The notes under the pieces: model-generated
What the model saw: only the letters and a program-made list of their open reading frames with translations
Databases searched by the model: none
Told to the model about the DNA's origin: nothing
Position numbers and translations under genes: made by a program
Shown here: positions 6,277-12,632 of the stretch, piece by piece
How the letters are laid out: each line of letters starts with the position of its first letter
How positions within the stretch are numbered: the first letter of the stretch is position 1
DNA from: JBBDXA01 sp040902585
Lineage (GTDB): Bacteria; Planctomycetota; Phycisphaerae; Phycisphaerales; Phycisphaeraceae
Direction of reading: 5' to 3'
Length of the DNA stretch: 18,305 nt
Assembly (NCBI GenBank): GCA_040902585.1
Contig: JBBDXA010000190.1
Location: forward strand, 1 to 18,305

Positions 6277-7828
6277 ACGCCAGATGCCGCGCCTGCCTGC
6301 GCGGGCCCTTCGAGGTGGGGCGAACATTCTCGCCGGCGTCTTGGCGCAGGTACTCGCGCAAAAACGGCGGCACATCACTGCGATTGCCCCGCTGATAATC
6401 CTCCAGCAGCACCGGCGCGACCGAATGCGGATCGAGCGACAATTCCTGCGTTAGATAAGTAAACAGATACTGCACCAGATTCGTCAAGGCGATGCCGTGC
6501 GTCGTCGTCGCCCGTTCGTGCAGCCACTCGGCGAAACGCTGAAAACCGGCGAACGGCGACGGCTCTTCCGTCCCTTGGCCCTTGGCCCTTGGCCCCTGCA
6601 CCTCCCAGATCAGCGCCGTCGTGCGAAGAAAGTTCCCGCTGTTGGCGACCATGTCCCAGTACCGCGCGAACCTTCGCATCCGTTGCATGGTGGTGAAATC
6701 AATCGCCTTCGTCGCCAGAATTTCATACGGCGGCGTCGGGCTGTACACCATGCCCCATTCCTCATCATGCCTCACGATCGGCGTGCCGCGCAACCGTTTG
6801 AGCATGCCCACCTGAATCTCCTGCGGCTTCAGCGACACCAGCCGATCAAACCCGCGCCCGAAGCTCGCCACATCTTCTCCAGGCAACCCCACGATCAAAT
6901 CCGAATGCACATGCACACCCGTCTCGCTGCGCAGCCAGCGCAGGTTGTCCTCCAGCTTCGCGTTGTCCTGCCTGCGACTGATGCGATCCGACACCTCATC
7001 ATTAAAGGTCTGAATGCCCACCTCAAACTGAAGAGCACCAGGCGGGAACTGCCTGATCAACTCGCGCAAGCCTTCGGGCAGGCGATCGGGGATCATCTCA
7101 AAATGCAGGAACAGGCCCGCCGCGTAATGCTCCAGGAAGAACGCGAGGATGCGTTTGCCGATGGACAGATTTAGGTTGAAGGTGCGATCGACGAACTTGA
7201 ACTGGCGCACGCCGCGTTCCAGCAGCGTTCTTATCTCGCCCAGGAAGGCATCGAGCGGGACGTTACGGACGGGGATGTCCAGCGAGGAGAGGCAGAACTC
7301 GCATTTGAACGGGCAGCCACGTGAGGCTTCGACGTAGATCACGCGATGGGCGACATCGCGGTCGTCGTACTCGTGATAAGGCAGGGCGACATCCTCCATC
7401 GTCGGCAGCGGCGCTTCGATCACCTTCGTCAACGGCTTCTCGCCGCGCAGGAGTTGCTCGCAGAGCTGGGCGAAGGCGAGGTCCGCTTCGCCGGTGATGG
7501 TGTAGTCGGCCAGGCGAATGATTTCCTGTTGATCGGTTTCGTAACTGACTTCGGGGCCGCCGAGGATGAGAGTGAGATCGGGGCGCACGCGTTTGAGGTC
7601 CGCGACGAGTTGCGTGGCGTGGGCAATGTTCCAGATGTAGACCCCGATGCCGACGATGCGTGGTTCCCGCGCGAGGATCGCTTCGACCATATCCACGCTG
7701 CGATGGTTCAGATCGAATTCGAGCATCGTCGCCTGCCCGCGGAGGGAGCCGAGGTTGGCCAGGAGATAGCGCAGGCCGAAGGAGGCGTGCGGGTACTTGG
7801 CGTTGATGGTGGTGAGGAGGATGTCCAT
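6275..7828 (-). CDS. B12-binding-type radical SAM protein
   Basis: This is a 517-residue radical SAM enzyme with an N-terminal cobalamin-binding-like domain. Residues 1-135 carry the Rossmann-like pattern (VGIGVYIWN, LTLILGGPEVS at about 86-96, YTITGEAD). The canonical DxHxxG cobalamin-ligand motif is absent, as in many members of this group. The [4Fe-4S] motif CxxxCxxC is at Cys172, Cys176 and Cys179 (RGCPFKCEFC), followed by FKFVDRTFNLN and VHVHSDLIVGLPGED, typical of the radical SAM barrel. The C-terminal 200 residues are likely the DUF4080-type region found in such proteins. ATG 7828 is chosen over an upstream TTG (7849). Residues 412-419 are encoded by a three-unit heptamer repeat inserted in frame. 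The reaction is unknown; relatives act on tRNA, lipids or natural products. Confidence 0.88.
   Translation of the reverse strand: MDILLTTINAKYPHASFGLRYLLANLGSLRGQATMLEFDLNHRSVDMVEAILAREPRIVGIGVYIWNIAHATQLVADLKRVRPDLTLILGGPEVSYETDQQEIIRLADYTITGEADLAFAQLCEQLLRGEKPLTKVIEAPLPTMEDVALPYHEYDDRDVAHRVIYVEASRGCPFKCEFCLSSLDIPVRNVPLDAFLGEIRTLLERGVRQFKFVDRTFNLNLSIGKRILAFFLEHYAAGLFLHFEMIPDRLPEGLRELIRQFPPGALQFEVGIQTFNDEVSDRISRRQDNAKLEDNLRWLRSETGVHVHSDLIVGLPGEDVASFGRGFDRLVSLKPQEIQVGMLKRLRGTPIVRHDEEWGMVYSPTPPYEILATKAIDFTTMQRMRRFARYWDMVANSGNFLRTTALIWEVQGPRAKGQGTEEPSPFAGFQRFAEWLHERATTTHGIALTNLVQYLFTYLTQELSLDPHSVAPVLLEDYQRGNRSDVPPFLREYLRQDAGENVRPTSKGPRRQARHLA
6572..6596. repeat. CCCTTGG heptamer repeat (three units) inside the radical SAM gene
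   Basis: Three perfect CCCTTGG units are followed by CCCC. On the coding strand the 21 bases read as seven codons, each unit in a different phase, giving roughly PRAKGQG within VQGPRAKGQGTEE. The same heptamer recurs in the intergenic region at 14084-14117. Three units are the smallest number that keeps the reading frame. Confidence 0.8.
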
Positions 7829-7887
7829 GGCAGCGGTCCGTGTTACCAAGCTATCAGCGATCAGCGGGGCGGGACGATAAGGAGTTA

Positions 7888-7911
7888 TTGACAGGTAGAC
7901 AAATGTCTACC
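7888..7911 (+). promoter_or_regulatory. TTGACA box abutting an 18-bp palindrome, possible operator
   Basis: A perfect -35 hexamer TTGACA (7888-7893) is followed directly by GGTAGACAAATGTCTACC (7894-7911). This has 8-base arms and a 2-base centre, as expected for a dimeric helix-turn-helix repressor site. A 17-base spacer from the TTGACA would place CATACC as the -10, only three of six matches. No obvious gene lies downstream on the plus strand. Confidence 0.45.
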
Positions 7912-7977
7912 ATACCCCCTACCCCCTGGTGGCCATTTGGCTGTAACTCATGTTGTTGCAGATGTTTGTCAAATGGC

Positions 7978-8010
7978 TACCTCGTGTCTACCTCGTGTCT
8001 ACTAGACACG
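7978..8010. repeat. 11-bp direct repeats plus a palindrome sharing TGTCTA
   Basis: TACCTCGTGTC occurs twice back to back (7978-7988 and 7989-7999). The second copy runs into CGTGTCTA-C-TAGACACG (7994-8010), a perfect 8-base inverted repeat with a 1-base centre. With the palindrome at 7894, TGTCTA or its complement occurs five times in about 120 bases. Confidence 0.75.
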
Positions 8011-8135
8011 GGGTCTGGCAGGAAAAAGAGCGATGCTGCGCGGACGGATCGACAGGGTCGCGGGAAACGACACGGGACAGGCCGGGCGAAGGGATCGCGC
8101 GCGGCCGTGGCGGGATGACCGAACATTATACTAAA

Positions 8136-8219
8136 TTACAAAACGGCGTGCGCGACCAGTTCCGCCAGTCGCCTGCCGCCGAGGCCGGTGATTCGCAACG
8201 ACGTGTCTGATTCATCCAT
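8136..8219 (-). CDS. 27-codon ORF with promoter-like start; small gene or truncated 5' gene end
   Basis: The ATG at 8219 opens a 27-codon frame (MDESDTSLRITGLGG, then RRLAELVAHAVL) ending in TAA at 8136-8138. It is much too short for a known family and I do not recognise it. Its charged start and Leu/Ala-rich helix look like the N-terminus of an ordinary cytoplasmic protein. TGCTACAAT (extended -10) ends six bases before the ATG, matching the leaderless arrangement at other starts here. The frame stops at the edge of an AT-rich tract beyond which lies the palindrome cluster. That fits a gene cut off by insertion or deletion. A genuine microprotein is the alternative. It begins 20 bases after the stop of the zinc-ribbon gene. 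Confidence 0.35.
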   Translation of the reverse strand: MDESDTSLRITGLGGRRLAELVAHAVL

Positions 8220-8225
8220 GCCGGA

Positions 8226-8234
8226 ATTGTAGCA
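8226..8234 (-). promoter_or_regulatory. extended -10 element before the 27-codon ORF
   Basis: The minus strand reads TGCTACAAT: TACAAT matches TATAAT at five of six positions, with the TG of an extended -10 at the right distance. Six bases (TCCGGC) separate it from ATG 8219. No Shine-Dalgarno and only a poor -35 are visible. Confidence 0.45.
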
Positions 8235-8239
8235 TCGAC

Positions 8240-8719
8240 TCACAGCCTTGAACTGACATGCGCGATGGCGACCAGCACGTTCATGGCCAGGAACAGAATG
8301 AACAGTTGAAGCAGAAACGTTCCCGCGAACAGGAGGCACCCGATGCCGGTCTCGGCCATCGAGCGGCCTTCGATGATGACCAGCACCTCCTTCGCGCGGG
8401 CGGCCAGTTCGGAAGATCGGCCGAGGGAGACGATGAAGCCGATGAAGAATCCGAAGGCGGCGCAGCTTAAGAGCGATTGGCCGACGTTGGGGTCGGTCAG
8501 CAACAGGCTGATGATGATCATGGGCAGGGAAAAGGCCGCAGCGATCAGGGAGGGAACGAACATCTGAAGGCCCACCATGCCGGGGCGGAGGCGTTTCAAT
8601 CGAAGCAGATCCACGATTCGCCGACGATCGACGGGCGTGCCGCATTCAGGACAGGTGACGGAACGGTGACCGCGCAGGTCGTAGCCGCATTGGGGGCAGT
8701 GGAGGTGGATCACACGCAT
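8240..8719 (-). CDS. zinc-ribbon membrane protein, planctomycete type
   Basis: This 159-residue protein starts with a zinc ribbon: Cys8-x2-Cys11 (CPQCGYDLRGH) and Cys23-x2-Cys26 (CPECGTPVD). Three or four hydrophobic segments follow: about residues 50-75 (FVPSLIAAAFSLPMIIISLL), 82-98 (LLSCAAFGFFIGFIVSL) and 125-153 (GCLLFAGTFLLQLFILFLAM). The combination of a CPxCGYDLRG ribbon with a short membrane domain is common in planctomycete genomes, and this helps place the organism. The ribbon probably sits in the cytoplasm. No enzymatic motif is seen and the function is unknown. ATG 8719 is the natural start, seven codons before the first cysteine; no Shine-Dalgarno is clear. It reads left, 101 bases downstream of the nuclease-like gene, which may be its operon partner only by chance. 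Confidence 0.8.
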   Translation of the reverse strand: MRVIHLHCPQCGYDLRGHRSVTCPECGTPVDRRRIVDLLRLKRLRPGMVGLQMFVPSLIAAAFSLPMIIISLLLTDPNVGQSLLSCAAFGFFIGFIVSLGRSSELAARAKEVLVIIEGRSMAETGIGCLLFAGTFLLQLFILFLAMNVLVAIAHVSSRL

Positions 8720-8820
8720 AAGTGCGCGCCACGAACTAGGCGGTCAGAACCGTACCGAAGCATGCGAAACAGGAAACACCGCTGTCAGTTCGAAGTGGAA
8801 TTCGCGAACAATCGAAACAT

Positions 8821-9768
8821 TCAATCAAGGTCGGTTGTAGTTTCGGCTCGGACAAGGATATCAGATGAAACATATCGTTGACCCATCGTGAATGCAGTGG
8901 GCTTACCTGTCTTGGACCGCTTGTCATTCGGAATTGGACGAGTAAGTTTGAGCGTATCAGAGGAGTCGGGTGACGACAGTAACATAACCTTGTTCATAAC
9001 CCCTTCAGGTCGCCGTCCCTCCTTCACGAGTCGGTTTACTAACTTTCCAAGATCGCCTTTGTGTGCATCAATGCGCATTTCAACCTCGTCGTAAGACTCG
9101 CGGATTTTGGGCACACACGCATAAATAACACCAGCCGAATAGAAGCCCATTCGGCTGACCCTTTGAAAGGTACGATTCGGCTGACACACATACGCATGCA
9201 ATTCGTTATATTCCGGCCATGCGTTACGTGCCGCAACTATAACTACGTCGCTGGTATTGCCAAGTAGTCCCTCGGCTGTAAACATGCTTTGCAATTCACG
9301 CAGCAAGTATGCCTCGCGTTCGGAAATCACTTCATACTTGTCTTCAAGAATCTCGTCGATTGCCTGATCAACTCTGGCAAATGACGCCCACACGACTCGA
9401 TGATCGTTCATCTGATCAACTGCGAGAGGCCGCTCCGCATCGGGCGTGAGAACCAGCAAAATCTTTACCGCTTCGCTTGCGGAATTTAGACGGTCCCGGT
9501 GTCTTTCCAATTGCGCTGTGCCCACTCCACCTCGAACCGCTTTCGTTTCCAATAATACGCGAAGGCTACTCTGAATGATGCCGTCCGGCACACCCGTACC
9601 ACCTTTTGATGGTTGGTTCTTGAATCGAATCAATTCAAATTCAGATTGTTCGAGTATGGCACCGAGGAGACGTTCCATTCGATCGAGTGAAAGGGACCGA
9701 AGGACGGCCAAGAATGATGCCGTAATCCGGTTCTCACCAGTCGAGTATGTCGAAAAGATGCTTGGCAT
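8821..9768 (-). CDS. PD-(D/E)XK nuclease-like protein, probable acquired gene
   Basis: This 315-residue protein has a PD-(D/E)XK-type core: VPD at 60-62 (Asp62), a strand ending in LLETK with Glu74 and Lys76, and a downstream helix with QLERHRDRL (Gln86). This matches the PD...ExK...Q order of restriction-like nucleases. The N-terminus FSTYSTGENRITASFLAVLRSL is distinctive and resembles uncharacterised proteins I recall only as hypothetical. Residues 180-315 form a second domain of unknown fold, rich in Val, Arg and Lys, possibly for nucleic-acid or protein binding. AAGG and GAG precede ATG 9768, a Shine-Dalgarno start unlike many neighbours. By eye the gene is clearly less GC-rich than its neighbours and uses more A/T-ending codons, suggesting transfer. 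A stand-alone defence or repair role is plausible but unproven. Confidence 0.7.
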   Translation of the reverse strand: MPSIFSTYSTGENRITASFLAVLRSLSLDRMERLLGAILEQSEFELIRFKNQPSKGGTGVPDGIIQSSLRVLLETKAVRGGVGTAQLERHRDRLNSASEAVKILLVLTPDAERPLAVDQMNDHRVVWASFARVDQAIDEILEDKYEVISEREAYLLRELQSMFTAEGLLGNTSDVVIVAARNAWPEYNELHAYVCQPNRTFQRVSRMGFYSAGVIYACVPKIRESYDEVEMRIDAHKGDLGKLVNRLVKEGRRPEGVMNKVMLLSSPDSSDTLKLTRPIPNDKRSKTGKPTAFTMGQRYVSSDILVRAETTTDLD

Positions 9769-9843
9769 TCACTCGCCTTGTTTTCGGGTAAATTCGCGAC
9801 ATTAAATTACGACAACGGTAAAGATCAAAGCTTGCGTCCATCC

Positions 9844-11277
9844 TCACCCCAGCCCGCTCTCTTCCAGCGACAGCGGGCCGGAGTCTTCGCCCAGGTCGTC
9901 GCCGAGGAGGTCGGGGGGGATCACCGCGCCGGGGGTTTCGCCTTCGCGCATGAAGAGCGGGAAGAATTCCATCAGGCCGATCATGGTCCGCACGCTGCTG
10001 TGCATGTGATCGATCAAGGTGAGAATGATCGAGTCCTTCGGGTTGAAACTCTCTTCTTCGACGATGGAAAAATAGCGATCCTCCACGCGCCGCCAGTCGC
10101 GCCAGAGTGTGTCGAGAATGCTGGCGGTTTCCTCGCCGGTCAGGAGCGGGCTTAAGCGCACCGCCTGATCCACCAGCGTGTCCAGGTGCGGCATCAGGGC
10201 AGCCTGATGGGCGCGGTAACTTCGGCGCCAGGGGTTATCCATCAGTACGCTGGCGCGGTGGAAGACGTGGGCCGGGCTGTCAGCCGAGCGCTGCTCGATG
10301 TAATGATCAAACACCTCCGCGCCCAGTCGCTGCTTGATGGCGGCGAACGCTTCCATCTTGTCAGACTTGACACATTCCTTCGCGCCGGCGAGCAGGCTGG
10401 AGAGATCGGTCTGAAGTTCGAGCAGCGCGGCATAGAAACGGGCCGCGACGCCGGGCGTGGCGCGAGCGCGGCGGGTCGGGCGGGCACCGATGCGCAGCTC
10501 CTCGCGCTCCGCGGTGCGCAGGCCTTCAAACTCGACCAGCACGGTGGTGATGTTGTCCGGCCCGCCGCGGCGGTTCGCCTCTTCGACGAGAGCTTTGCAC
10601 GCATCCTGCAAATCATCATGCCCGGTGAGGATCGCTTCGATAACAGGATCGCTGACCGGATCAGTCAGACCATCGCTGCACAGGAGCAGGCGATCGCCTT
10701 TATTGAGCGGCAGCGCGATGACTTCGGGAACCAGCGGGCGACGGATGCCGATGAACTGCGTGAGCAGTCGCTGATTGACGGTGACGAGGCCGGGGTTGGT
10801 GATGGTTTCGTGCGACGTGGGCGGACGGGAGCCGATGCGGAAGTGATCGGTGGTCAGCTTTTCCAATTTGCCTTCGCGCAGGAGATAAGCCCGGCTATCG
10901 CCGGCATGCAGGATGAAGGCGTTGCGCATGTCGATGACCAGGGCCGAGAGCGTAGCGCCCATGCCGGCCAGGGCATCATGCAGATTGCCCTGTTCGCGAA
11001 GGCGCTGGCTCAGGTCAATGGCGATGTCAGCGAGAATGGCCTTGAGCGTGGGTTCATCGAGCTGTTTGAGATGGCGAAGCTTGCGTTTGATGAGGTGACT
11101 GAGTGACAGGGCGACGATGTGCGACGCCGCTTCGCCCGAGGGCCTGCCGCCCAGACCGTCGGCGACGACGAACAGACTCATGCGCGGATCGCAGTGACAG
11201 GCATCTTCATGCGCCAGGCGCACACGGCCGACGTCGCTGTGGGCAGCGAAGCGAAGATTGGGGAGGACCACGGGCAT
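9844..11277 (-). CDS. PP2C-family Ser/Thr phosphatase with a C-terminal helical extension
   Basis: Residues 1-255 are a bacterial PPM/PP2C phosphatase, a metal-dependent enzyme that removes phosphate from Ser/Thr, usually opposing Hanks-type kinases. Visible motifs are SDVGRVRLAHED (14-25), VADGLGGRPSGE (38-49, metal-binding Asp40), GMGATL (105-110), HAGDSRAYLLR (124-134), LCSDGLTD (199-206) and GGPDNITTVLV (238-248, Asp241). The first motif has AHED where NED is usual, so its Asn is replaced by His23, though the acidic residues remain. Residues 256-477 have no recognised domain; they look helical and end in an acidic tail (LGDDLGEDSGPLSLEESGLG). The extension nearly doubles the usual length of about 240-250. 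No kinase gene is in the window. ATG 11277 has no Shine-Dalgarno; TATCAT lies seven bases upstream. Confidence 0.9.
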   Translation of the reverse strand: MPVVLPNLRFAAHSDVGRVRLAHEDACHCDPRMSLFVVADGLGGRPSGEAASHIVALSLSHLIKRKLRHLKQLDEPTLKAILADIAIDLSQRLREQGNLHDALAGMGATLSALVIDMRNAFILHAGDSRAYLLREGKLEKLTTDHFRIGSRPPTSHETITNPGLVTVNQRLLTQFIGIRRPLVPEVIALPLNKGDRLLLCSDGLTDPVSDPVIEAILTGHDDLQDACKALVEEANRRGGPDNITTVLVEFEGLRTAEREELRIGARPTRRARATPGVAARFYAALLELQTDLSSLLAGAKECVKSDKMEAFAAIKQRLGAEVFDHYIEQRSADSPAHVFHRASVLMDNPWRRSYRAHQAALMPHLDTLVDQAVRLSPLLTGEETASILDTLWRDWRRVEDRYFSIVEEESFNPKDSIILTLIDHMHSSVRTMIGLMEFFPLFMREGETPGAVIPPDLLGDDLGEDSGPLSLEESGLG

Positions 11278-11284
11278 GAGTGAG

Positions 11285-11290
11285 ATGATA
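11285..11290 (-). promoter_or_regulatory. possible leaderless -10 element of the PP2C gene
   Basis: TATCAT on the minus strand matches TATAAT at five of six positions and is followed by seven bases (CTCACTC) and ATG 11277. There is no Shine-Dalgarno between them and no clear -35 upstream, where the heptamer array begins. Confidence 0.4.
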
Positions 11291-11314
11291 AGGGAAGACG
11301 GGAAGGGGTTCCGA

Positions 11315-11405
11315 GTTCAGGGTTCAGGGTTCAGGGTTCAGGGTTTAGGGTTCAGGGTTTAGGGTTCAGGGTTCAGGGTTCAGGGTTTAGGGTTCAGGGT
11401 TTAGG
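11315..11405 (+). repeat. 13-unit heptanucleotide tandem array (GTTCAGG/GTTTAGG)
   Basis: Thirteen exact 7-base units span 91 bases: nine GTTCAGG and four GTTTAGG. The T-variant is at units 5, 7, 11 and 13, and no other base differs. The array fills the divergent region between the PP2C and YpdA-like genes. The perfect period with only one variable position implies recent slippage or gene-conversion-like homogenisation. Confidence 0.97.
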
Positions 11406-11414
11406 ATCCCGATC

Positions 11415-11447
11415 TGAACCCTGAACCCTGAACCCTGAACCGTGAAA
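11415..11447 (-). repeat. inverted heptamer arm facing the main array
   Basis: After a short spacer (ATCCCGATC), the bases read TGAACCC and CTGAACC units, the complement of the main array, for about four and a half units; the last is degenerate (GTGAAACC). Array and arm could fold into a long hairpin or cruciform in the divergent promoter region. Confidence 0.85.
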
Positions 11448-11455
11448 CCTTCCCC

Positions 11456-11464
11456 TGCTACACT
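11456..11464 (+). promoter_or_regulatory. extended -10 element of the YpdA-like gene, predicted leaderless
   Basis: TGCTACACT has the extended -10 TG plus TACACT (four of six matches), followed by six bases (CGCCAC) and ATG 11471. No Shine-Dalgarno is present. The -35 region lies in the inverted heptamer arm and is poor. Confidence 0.45.
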
Positions 11465-11470
11465 CGCCAC

Positions 11471-12610
11471 ATGCACACAGCCGACATCGCCATCATCGGC
11501 GCGGGGCCGATCGGGTTGGAGCTGGCGGTCGCGCTGAAGGATGCGGGGCTGGACTATGTGCAGTTTGATGCGGGGCAGATCGGGCAGACGATCACGTGGT
11601 ACCCGAAGCAGGTGCAGTTTTTCAGTTCGCCTGAGCGCATCGCGATCTGCGGCGTGCCTCTGGTAACGCAGGCGCAGGCGAAGGCAACGCGCGAAGAGTA
11701 TCTCGCTTACCTGCGCGGCATCGTTGAACAGTTTGATCTTCCGATTCAAACCTACTCGCGCGTGACTTCGATCAAGCGTGACGACGAAGGTTTCACGCTC
11801 ACCCTCCAATCCTCGCGCGGCGAAGAACAGTGGCGAGCCAATCGCGTCGTGCTCACCATCGGCGACATGCACCGCCCGCGCCTGCTGGAAGTCCCCGGCG
11901 AAGACCTGCCGCATGTCACGCATTACTTCGATGACCCGCACGCCTACTTTCGGCGCAAGGTTCTCATCGTCGGCGGGCGCAACAGTGCAGCGGAGGCGGC
12001 GATCCGCTGTCACCGCGCGGGGGCACAAGTCACGCTGTGCTGCCGGCGTGAAGACTTCGACCGCAGGAGCGTCAAATACTGGATCGCGCCGGAATTGGAC
12101 TGGCTGATCAAGACGCGGCGCATTGCGTTTTATCCTTCGATGCGCGTCGCGCGCATCATGCCTGCCCAGACAGCCCTTTGCCAGATGTTTGATACCCAGG
12201 CTGCGGACCGGAGCGATGAGCAGATCATCGAAGCGGATCACGTGCTGCTGCTGACCGGCTACGAGATGGACACCAGCCTGCTGGAGCAGGCGGGGGCGGC
12301 GATCGACGGGCTGAATCGCGCACCGCGACTGGATCATGGCACGATGCAGACGACGGTGCCCGGGCTTTACGTCGCGGGGACAGCCGCGGCCGGGACGCAG
12401 GTGCGGTTCCGCCTGTTCATCGAAAACTGCCACAGCCACGTGATCCGCCTGCTGCGGGCCCTGACCGGACAGCCTGACGCCAAACCGGGCCATATCAATG
12501 GTTTGGCGTGGGAACGGTTGCGCGAAGATCCGACGGGGCAGGGCGGGGAGGTTGCGCCCGCAGGTCCGGGACAGGGATCAGCCGAAACCGTCGCGGGGTT
12601 GGAGCAGTGA
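11471..12610 (+). CDS. YpdA-like FAD/NAD(P)-dependent disulfide oxidoreductase
   Basis: This 379-residue flavoprotein has two Rossmann nucleotide-binding motifs: the FAD site GAGPIG at 10-15 after DIAII, and a second VGGRNSAAEAA at 167-177 for NAD(P)H. The flavin-capping region PGLYVAGTAAAGT, followed by FIENCHSH, is the hallmark of the YpdA group. YpdA in Firmicutes reduces bacillithiol disulfide, and the family resembles thioredoxin reductase but lacks the CxxC pair; none is seen here. TWYPKQVQFFSSPERI at 42-57 also fits the group. The last 35 residues, Gly/Pro/Ala-rich, exceed the usual length of about 325 and look disordered. Bacillithiol synthesis genes are not in the window, so the thiol substrate is uncertain. 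It is divergent from the PP2C gene and followed by a large stem-loop. Confidence 0.82.
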   Translation: MHTADIAIIGAGPIGLELAVALKDAGLDYVQFDAGQIGQTITWYPKQVQFFSSPERIAICGVPLVTQAQAKATREEYLAYLRGIVEQFDLPIQTYSRVTSIKRDDEGFTLTLQSSRGEEQWRANRVVLTIGDMHRPRLLEVPGEDLPHVTHYFDDPHAYFRRKVLIVGGRNSAAEAAIRCHRAGAQVTLCCRREDFDRRSVKYWIAPELDWLIKTRRIAFYPSMRVARIMPAQTALCQMFDTQAADRSDEQIIEADHVLLLTGYEMDTSLLEQAGAAIDGLNRAPRLDHGTMQTTVPGLYVAGTAAAGTQVRFRLFIENCHSHVIRLLRALTGQPDAKPGHINGLAWERLREDPTGQGGEVAPAGPGQGSAETVAGLEQ

Positions 12611-12632
12611 ATCGGTGATCAGGTTGGAATTC

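Larger units (their letters stand above)
7829..8135. other. gene-poor stretch with a palindrome cluster
   Basis: No convincing gene fills this stretch upstream of the radical SAM start. Frames across it give Cys- and Arg-rich products with no family resemblance. It contains a TTGACA box abutting an 18-base palindrome, an inverted repeat GCCATTTG/CAAATGGC (7932-7939 and 7970-7977), two 11-base direct repeats and another palindrome up to 8013. Bases 8014-8120 are GC-rich and featureless to the eye. An AT-rich tract at 8122-8143 holds a perfect TATAAT on the minus strand (8125-8130), pointing toward the radical SAM gene; no -35 was found for it. A leader of nearly 300 bases would result if that promoter is used. 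Confidence 0.55.

Noticed and set aside
7903..8118. Plus-strand frame starting MSTIPPTPWW
   Set aside because: It starts inside a palindrome, its AAGGAG is about 20 bases away, and the product is Cys- then Arg-rich with no resemblance to known proteins.
7829..8130. Cobalamin riboswitch upstream of the B12-type radical SAM gene
   Set aside because: I looked for a B12 box and typical paired regions on the minus strand and found none; only simple palindromes are present.
4481..9768. Restriction-modification pair formed by the methyltransferase and the PD-(D/E)XK protein
   Set aside because: They are separated by more than 3.5 kb with unrelated genes between and differ in composition, so pairing is not supported.
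10186..11106. 306-codon plus-strand frame over the PP2C gene
   Set aside because: It is antisense to a phosphatase with all conserved motifs, and its product shows no domain.
11315..11405. Telomere or CRISPR interpretation of the heptamer array
   Set aside because: TTTAGGG units occur only as a minority variant and the array is internal to chromosomal genes; there are no spacers between units, so it is not a CRISPR.
11387..12493. 368-codon minus-strand frame
   Set aside because: It is antisense to the YpdA-like gene, whose Rossmann motifs are unmistakable. The frame begins in the heptamer array and shows only Arg/His-rich sequence.
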